A stretch of 10,944 nt of DNA from Pavlovales sp. CCMP2436 (Eukaryota; Haptophyta; Pavlovophyceae; Pavlovales), in NCBI GenBank assembly GCA_026770615.1, contig MU631415.1, forward strand, positions 261,202 through 272,145. The letters are read 5' to 3'. Both the position numbers and the translations under genes were made by a program. Below the pieces are notes generated by a model, which was not told the origin of the DNA, searched no databases, and worked only from the letters and a program-made list of their open reading frames with translations. Shown here in pieces: positions 7,794 to 10,944 of this stretch (positions are counted from its first letter, which is position 1; every line of letters begins with the position of its first letter).

Positions 7794-7931
7794 CGCGTGG
7801 CTGCACCCACAAGCTGGATCACCTGTCACGAGCCCCACGCCTCCTCCCACTTTCCCTCTCCCTCTCCCGCTCAGCTCAAACTTCAACTCGAACTCTCACG
7901 TCCTCCATCGTACAGGAGTTGAGCAAGGAGC
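7794..7931. promoter_or_regulatory. Probable divergent promoter between carboxypeptidase and G-patch genes
   Basis: The two start codons face away from each other across 138 bp. The gap holds a pyrimidine-rich tract on the + strand (about 7840-7873, including CCCTCTCCCTCTCCC). No TATA box is seen. If the carboxypeptidase starts at 7886 the gap shrinks to 45 bp. Assignment rests on gene layout rather than on a recognised promoter motif. Confidence 0.5.
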
Positions 7932-8912
7932 ATGGCGGGTCTCTCTGAGGCGGGTCGCTCCGCACCGACCGGCTGGGCGCAGACGCCTGGCGGAATCGGG
8001 GGGCTCGCGAGCCTCTACGGCACGCACAACAGTGCCGGCGCCCGGCGCGAAGAGCGCGAGGCTGCGATGCTGGAGGACGAAGAGTTCATCTTGCCAAGAG
8101 ACCACCAGCCCACCGACCTAGAGCTGCCGCCGGGGGAGCGCGCGGGGATTGACGTGCCGCTCGACGCGAACTGCCGCGGGTACGTGCTGCTGCAGCGGAT
8201 AGGGTGGGTCGCGGGCCGGGGCCTGGGTAAGACGGCGCAGGGACGGGTCGACCCTGTGCCTTTCGCCTCGAATGACTACTGCCTCGGGCTGGGCAAGGCG
8301 ACGGAGTACGACGAGCGCGCCGACGAGGCGACCGAAACGCGCAAGGCACTGACCGCTGAGGTGCTGGTCAGGGAGGAGGGCGACGAACACGCGCGCGAGG
8401 TGCGCCAGGTGCGCAACGCCAACAACGAGCGCATCCAGGCTGCGCTCAAGGTTGCGGTCTCAGAGTTCTACTGCGACATCTGCCGCAAGCAGTATCACAT
8501 CTCCACGGAATTTGAGAACCACCTCTCCTCCTACGACCACCACCACACGAAGCGGCTTAAGGAGGCGCGTGAGGTGGAGGCGATGAGAAAGCGGCAGGAG
8601 CGCGAGGCCAAGGAGGCGCGTAGGGCGCTCAAGGCGCAGCGCGGGCTCGACGAATTGAGCGCGGCTACGGGCGCGCAGCCGCCGCACGAAGCTGGCGCTG
8701 AGGATGGCGGCCCGAGCGCGTGCCACGATGCCGCACTCCCGGCGCCCGGCGCAGCAGAGCCATCGGCCCTGGACGCCGCCGAGCCAGCGCCCCAGCCCGT
8801 CGCCCTGATGAGCAGAGAAGCGGGCGCACCCAAGATAACGATGAGCATGGGTGCCAAGAAGGGGGTTAAGAGGCCGGCGGCGCAGGCGGGCGGGTTCGGC
8901 GTGCCGCCGTAG
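7932..8912 (+). CDS. G-patch and C2H2 zinc-finger protein, GPATCH8 type (326 aa)
   Basis: This is a nuclear RNA-processing protein. G-patch domains bind and activate DEAH-box RNA helicases, and the family combining G-patch with a single C2H2 finger is linked to splicing. The G-patch is at about residues 78-115: GYVLLQRIGWVAGRGLGKTAQGRVDP, here split as GYVLLQRIGW and GRGLGKTAQGRVDP. The zinc finger is at 181-203 with C181, C184, H197 and H203 (C-x2-C-x12-H-x5-H, including EFYCDICRKQYHISTEFENH). A basic/acidic helix rich in K, R and E follows (204-235) and is likely coiled coil. An Ala/Pro-rich low-complexity stretch (240-300) and a lysine-rich end (AKKGVKRP) finish the protein. There is no intron, unlike its two neighbours. 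It is much shorter than vertebrate GPATCH8, which has long RS-like tails. The start is the ATG in GAGCATGG at 7932. Confidence 0.92.
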   Translation: MAGLSEAGRSAPTGWAQTPGGIGGLASLYGTHNSAGARREEREAAMLEDEEFILPRDHQPTDLELPPGERAGIDVPLDANCRGYVLLQRIGWVAGRGLGKTAQGRVDPVPFASNDYCLGLGKATEYDERADEATETRKALTAEVLVREEGDEHAREVRQVRNANNERIQAALKVAVSEFYCDICRKQYHISTEFENHLSSYDHHHTKRLKEAREVEAMRKRQEREAKEARRALKAQRGLDELSAATGAQPPHEAGAEDGGPSACHDAALPAPGAAEPSALDAAEPAPQPVALMSREAGAPKITMSMGAKKGVKRPAAQAGGFGVPP

Positions 8913-9264
8913 CTTCTGGCGCCTGAGTCTGTTACATTGTGTGGAGCCGACGGTCGACGGTTATGTATGCATAAGACTTGCTTGTCCATGAATTTTTTTT
9001 ATAAATAATCAAACATGAATGCATTTTTTTTTATAATTCATTTAAAACAGCTGGTTCGCAAGACCATAGATATGCGCCGGAGCATAATGTTAGTTAGTGC
9101 CCTACCAACCAAGGTCCAATGCCAGCAAATTGAAGAATATGTACAGCCATCCAGAGACACGTGCTAGAAACTAATTAGAGTGGATTTAAACTTCAAGTCA
9201 CTTAAAAAGTAACCAGGACACAGCCTGTCGCCGCACAGCCTTGCCCTTGTCTTTTTTTTCTTAA
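8913..9264. other. Convergent 3' region between G-patch and bestrophin genes
   Basis: Two converging genes end here and the stretch is AT-rich, as expected for 3' UTRs and polyadenylation regions. An imperfect direct repeat (CATGAAT followed by T-runs and ATAA) occurs at about 8989-9006 and 9014-9035. No gene or RNA is supported. Confidence 0.5.
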
Positions 9265-10902
9265 CTAGTTCAAAACCGACGAGACTTCCAGGGAGTTGCC
9301 TGCGACCTGCATTCCTCTCAGTCGCTCTGCCGCGTCCGCCGCGATTGCGTGGTAGCGCTCGGCGTCGTGCTCCATCCCGCGCCACGCACCGCCCGCGTGC
9401 GCCTCGGCGGCGCGCGAGCGCGCGAGCAGCCCTTTCACGGCGCCGTGGAGCCGCACGCCGCCGCGCGGCGCCGGGCGTAGCTGCATCTCGCGGTGGACGC
9501 AGAGCGCTGCGAGGTTTGCAATCTCAAGCTCGATGACCGCGCAGTACTTATTGAGCGGCAGCACCTTTTTTTAAACGTGTATCATACCAGTGGATGTCAA
9601 AAATGAGCAAGCAAGTCTGTACGGGTTGGTAAGAATGAAGAGTGCATAGTTAGGGTTAAGAGATAAGGGTTGGGTTAGGAGTAGGATAGGGTTAGGGTCA
9701 GGGAGGGGTACAACGCAAACCCAGTGAGGAGGCTTGAGAAATTATAACTATCTGATGAAATAAAGAAATATGTTAATTAATGTATGTTACAGATAAAATA
9801 TTATGAATATAAGTTGAAATAATAATAATGATTATTATTGTTATCATTATTATTATTATTATTATTGTTATCATAGTTATAATCATAGTTATAACTATAA
9901 TTACGACAGTAATAACAATAGACTATACCTCGAGCGGTTGCACTCCGCGGTACACCTCGGGGTCGTCCAAGAAGTCGGGGTCGTAGCCCAGAACCATCGC
10001 GAGCGTCTGGTAGAAGGTGGAGACCAGCCCGAGGAACGAGTTTGTTCCCGCGCGCGCGATCGCGCCCTGCGGCGTGGCGGCGAAGTAGGTCGAGGCGGTC
10101 GAGGACTCCTCGACGGTGGCGAAGGGCTCCTCGATCACGTGGCCGATCTCCTCCATGGCGCAGAGCACGTAGCCGATGCCGATGCAAATCGCGGGCACTA
10201 TTATGTTGAGATTGAGATTGAGATTGAGATTGATGCCCCAATTATTATAAGTAGTAGTAGTAGTAACAATAGTAATCACAATCACAACAGCAACAATAAT
10301 TCGAATACGAATGCAAAAAAAAAAGAAAAAAGAAAAGAAAAAAAGAGGCACCCGTCAGCGTGTTGCAGTTGGCGACGAGCGTAAAGGGGAGCGTGAGCAG
10401 GTAGAGCGTAAAGAAGCGCGAAGTGTGCCTCGAGTAACTCAACGGAATAGGCGTCAGCTTGAGTCGCTCGCAGCTGCCGATCACGTCCGTGAGCCGCTCA
10501 ACATGCGTCTGCATCTGCGCCCAGAGTGCGGACTGACGCTGTCCCGAGGCGTCTACGGTGCCGTCCATCTCGATTCGGGTGGAGCGTAGGAACACGCCCA
10601 GCTCGAGCGAGAGCGTGGTGAGCACGGTGGACGGCAGGTTGTCAGCCACCTCCAGGCAGCGTATCGGACTCCTCAGCGAGTCGCTCCCCTGGTGCGCACC
10701 AGCGTAGGCGTTGAACGCCCGCTCGAGTTCGGCTACGGAGCGGCGGCCGCGCAGGTGCTGGCGCAGCGCGATGGGGAACATGGTTGCGTAGCCAAGGATT
10801 GCGTCACGCGTTGGCCCCGGCGCATAGTGGCTGAGCGCCAGCATGCTCAGCGAGCGCGTCGACCCTATTACGGAGGCCCACAACTGACGTCCCTCCCAAA
10901 AC
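9265..10902 (-). CDS. Bestrophin-family anion channel, last three exons (5' end outside the window)
   Basis: Bestrophins (RFP-TM family) are membrane chloride/bicarbonate channels; algal and plant members act in the thylakoid or plasma membrane. Exon A is 10352-10902 (acceptor CATACAG), exon B is 9929-10197, and exon C is 9265-9564 ending in TAG. Junction phases fit (phase 1, then phase 0), giving 372 residues in the window. The visible part begins FWEGRQLWASVIGSTR, the conserved (S)R-F/W-WEGR block. It continues CERLKLTPIPLSYSRHTSRF, membrane segments FFTLYLLTLPFTLV and VPAICIGIGYVLCAMEEIG, and the signature EEIGHVIEEPF. Exon C opens VLPLNKYCAVIELEIANL, matching the family's LPLD-x-x-C-x-x-I segment. 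Odd feature: 62 codons lie between EEPFAT and VLPL, which are normally adjacent. The tail of about 80 residues after LEIANL is Ala/Arg-rich. The N-terminal membrane segments and pore neck lie beyond the right edge. Confidence 0.9.
9649..9705 (+). repeat. Degenerate interstitial telomere-like (TTAGGG) repeats
   Basis: Within 57 bp there are TTAGGG at 9650, AAGGGTTGGGTTAGG at about 9665-9679, and TAGGGTTAGGGT at 9687-9698, ending in a further AGGG. These are variants of the TTAGGG telomere unit, separated by imperfect spacers, inside a bestrophin intron. Confidence 0.7.
9817..9918. repeat. AT-rich microsatellite in bestrophin intron
   Basis: The stretch is dominated by AAT/ATT trinucleotides with repeated ATTATTGTTATCAT and ATAGTTATAA blocks. 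It is low-complexity DNA typical of slippage and lies just downstream of the exon-B donor on the coding strand. Confidence 0.85.
10198..10351 (-). other. Bestrophin intron between exons A and B, built mostly of simple repeats
   Basis: The intron is 154 nt with donor ACGG|GTGCCTC and acceptor AACATAATAG|TG. Reading along the gene it contains a T/C-rich tract just after the donor (10315-10347), AT/CAA-rich DNA, a GTA trinucleotide run (10251-10263) and a TTGAGA hexamer run. Nearly its whole length is low complexity. Confidence 0.8.
10206..10233 (-). repeat. TTGAGA (TCTCAA) hexamer repeat next to a 3' splice site
   Basis: Four perfect TTGAGA units at 10206-10229 and a partial fifth lie 8-35 nt upstream of the exon-B acceptor on the coding strand, where they read TCTCAA repeatedly. 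Confidence 0.85.
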
Positions 10903-10944
10903 CTGTATGTGTGTGGGGTGTGTGGGGGGGGGGGGGTTGGGGGG
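10903..10944 (-). other. 3' end of a further bestrophin intron; G-rich on the + strand
   Basis: On the gene's strand this reads as a C/A-rich tract ending ACACACATACAG, a good polypyrimidine tract and acceptor for exon A. On the + strand it has long G runs that could form a quadruplex and may be poorly sequenced. The intron continues beyond the window. Confidence 0.7.

Larger units (their letters stand above)
9565..9928 (-). other. Bestrophin intron between exons B and C
   Basis: The intron is 364 nt, with donor GAG|GTATAG and acceptor TTTAAAAAAAG|GTG. The acceptor has an A-rich rather than pyrimidine-rich lead-in. The intron carries a telomere-like block and an AT microsatellite, and its base composition contrasts sharply with the GC-rich exons. 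Confidence 0.8.

Noticed and set aside
1..10944. tRNA, rRNA, CRISPR or bacterial operon features
   Set aside because: No cloverleaf with A/B boxes, rRNA core motif or regularly spaced repeat was seen; gene structure is eukaryotic.

Overview
This is nuclear DNA from a microbial eukaryote. Coding segments are GC-rich and intergenic DNA is much more AT-rich. Genes carry short GT-AG spliceosomal introns, and there are simple repeats and transposon debris between genes. A CCP6-type tubulin deglutamylase and a plant/algal-style bestrophin together suggest a flagellated, probably photosynthetic protist; a haptophyte-like alga is my best guess, but this is inference only. No prokaryotic operon, tRNA, rRNA or CRISPR array was seen.

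Layout, left to right. 1-780: no supported gene. 781-1202 (+): a small two-exon gene for an unrecognised, very charged 81-aa protein. 1203-2346: AT-rich spacer with a dense cluster of the 8-mer GATACATC in both orientations (1971-2204). 2347-2904 (+): 5'-truncated C-terminal remnant of a LINE-type reverse-transcriptase polyprotein. About 2971-3445: a non-autonomous, inverted-repeat element with a strong internal hairpin. 3579-4262 (-): an unrecognised 227-aa protein. 4263-5420: spacer. 5421-7793 (-): a three-exon cytosolic carboxypeptidase (AGBL4/CCP6 type) with a repetitive C-terminal tail. 7932-8912 (+): an intronless G-patch plus C2H2 zinc-finger protein (GPATCH8 type), divergent from the carboxypeptidase over a 138-bp pyrimidine-rich gap. 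9265-10902 (-): the last three exons of a bestrophin-family anion channel whose 5' part lies beyond the right edge; its introns hold degenerate TTAGGG repeats and microsatellites.

The genes do not form a pathway. The most interesting structure is intron 2 of the carboxypeptidase. A 139-bp, mostly poly(A) insertion is flanked by an exact 22-bp duplication that straddles the 5' splice site and the codon of the presumed catalytic glutamate. Next to it the 3' splice site is tandemly duplicated with an offset of exactly 75 nt, so both acceptors keep the reading frame. The bestrophin gene offers a parallel case: a 186-nt stretch that interrupts the family's conserved EEPF...LPL junction and is bounded by two possible in-frame donors.
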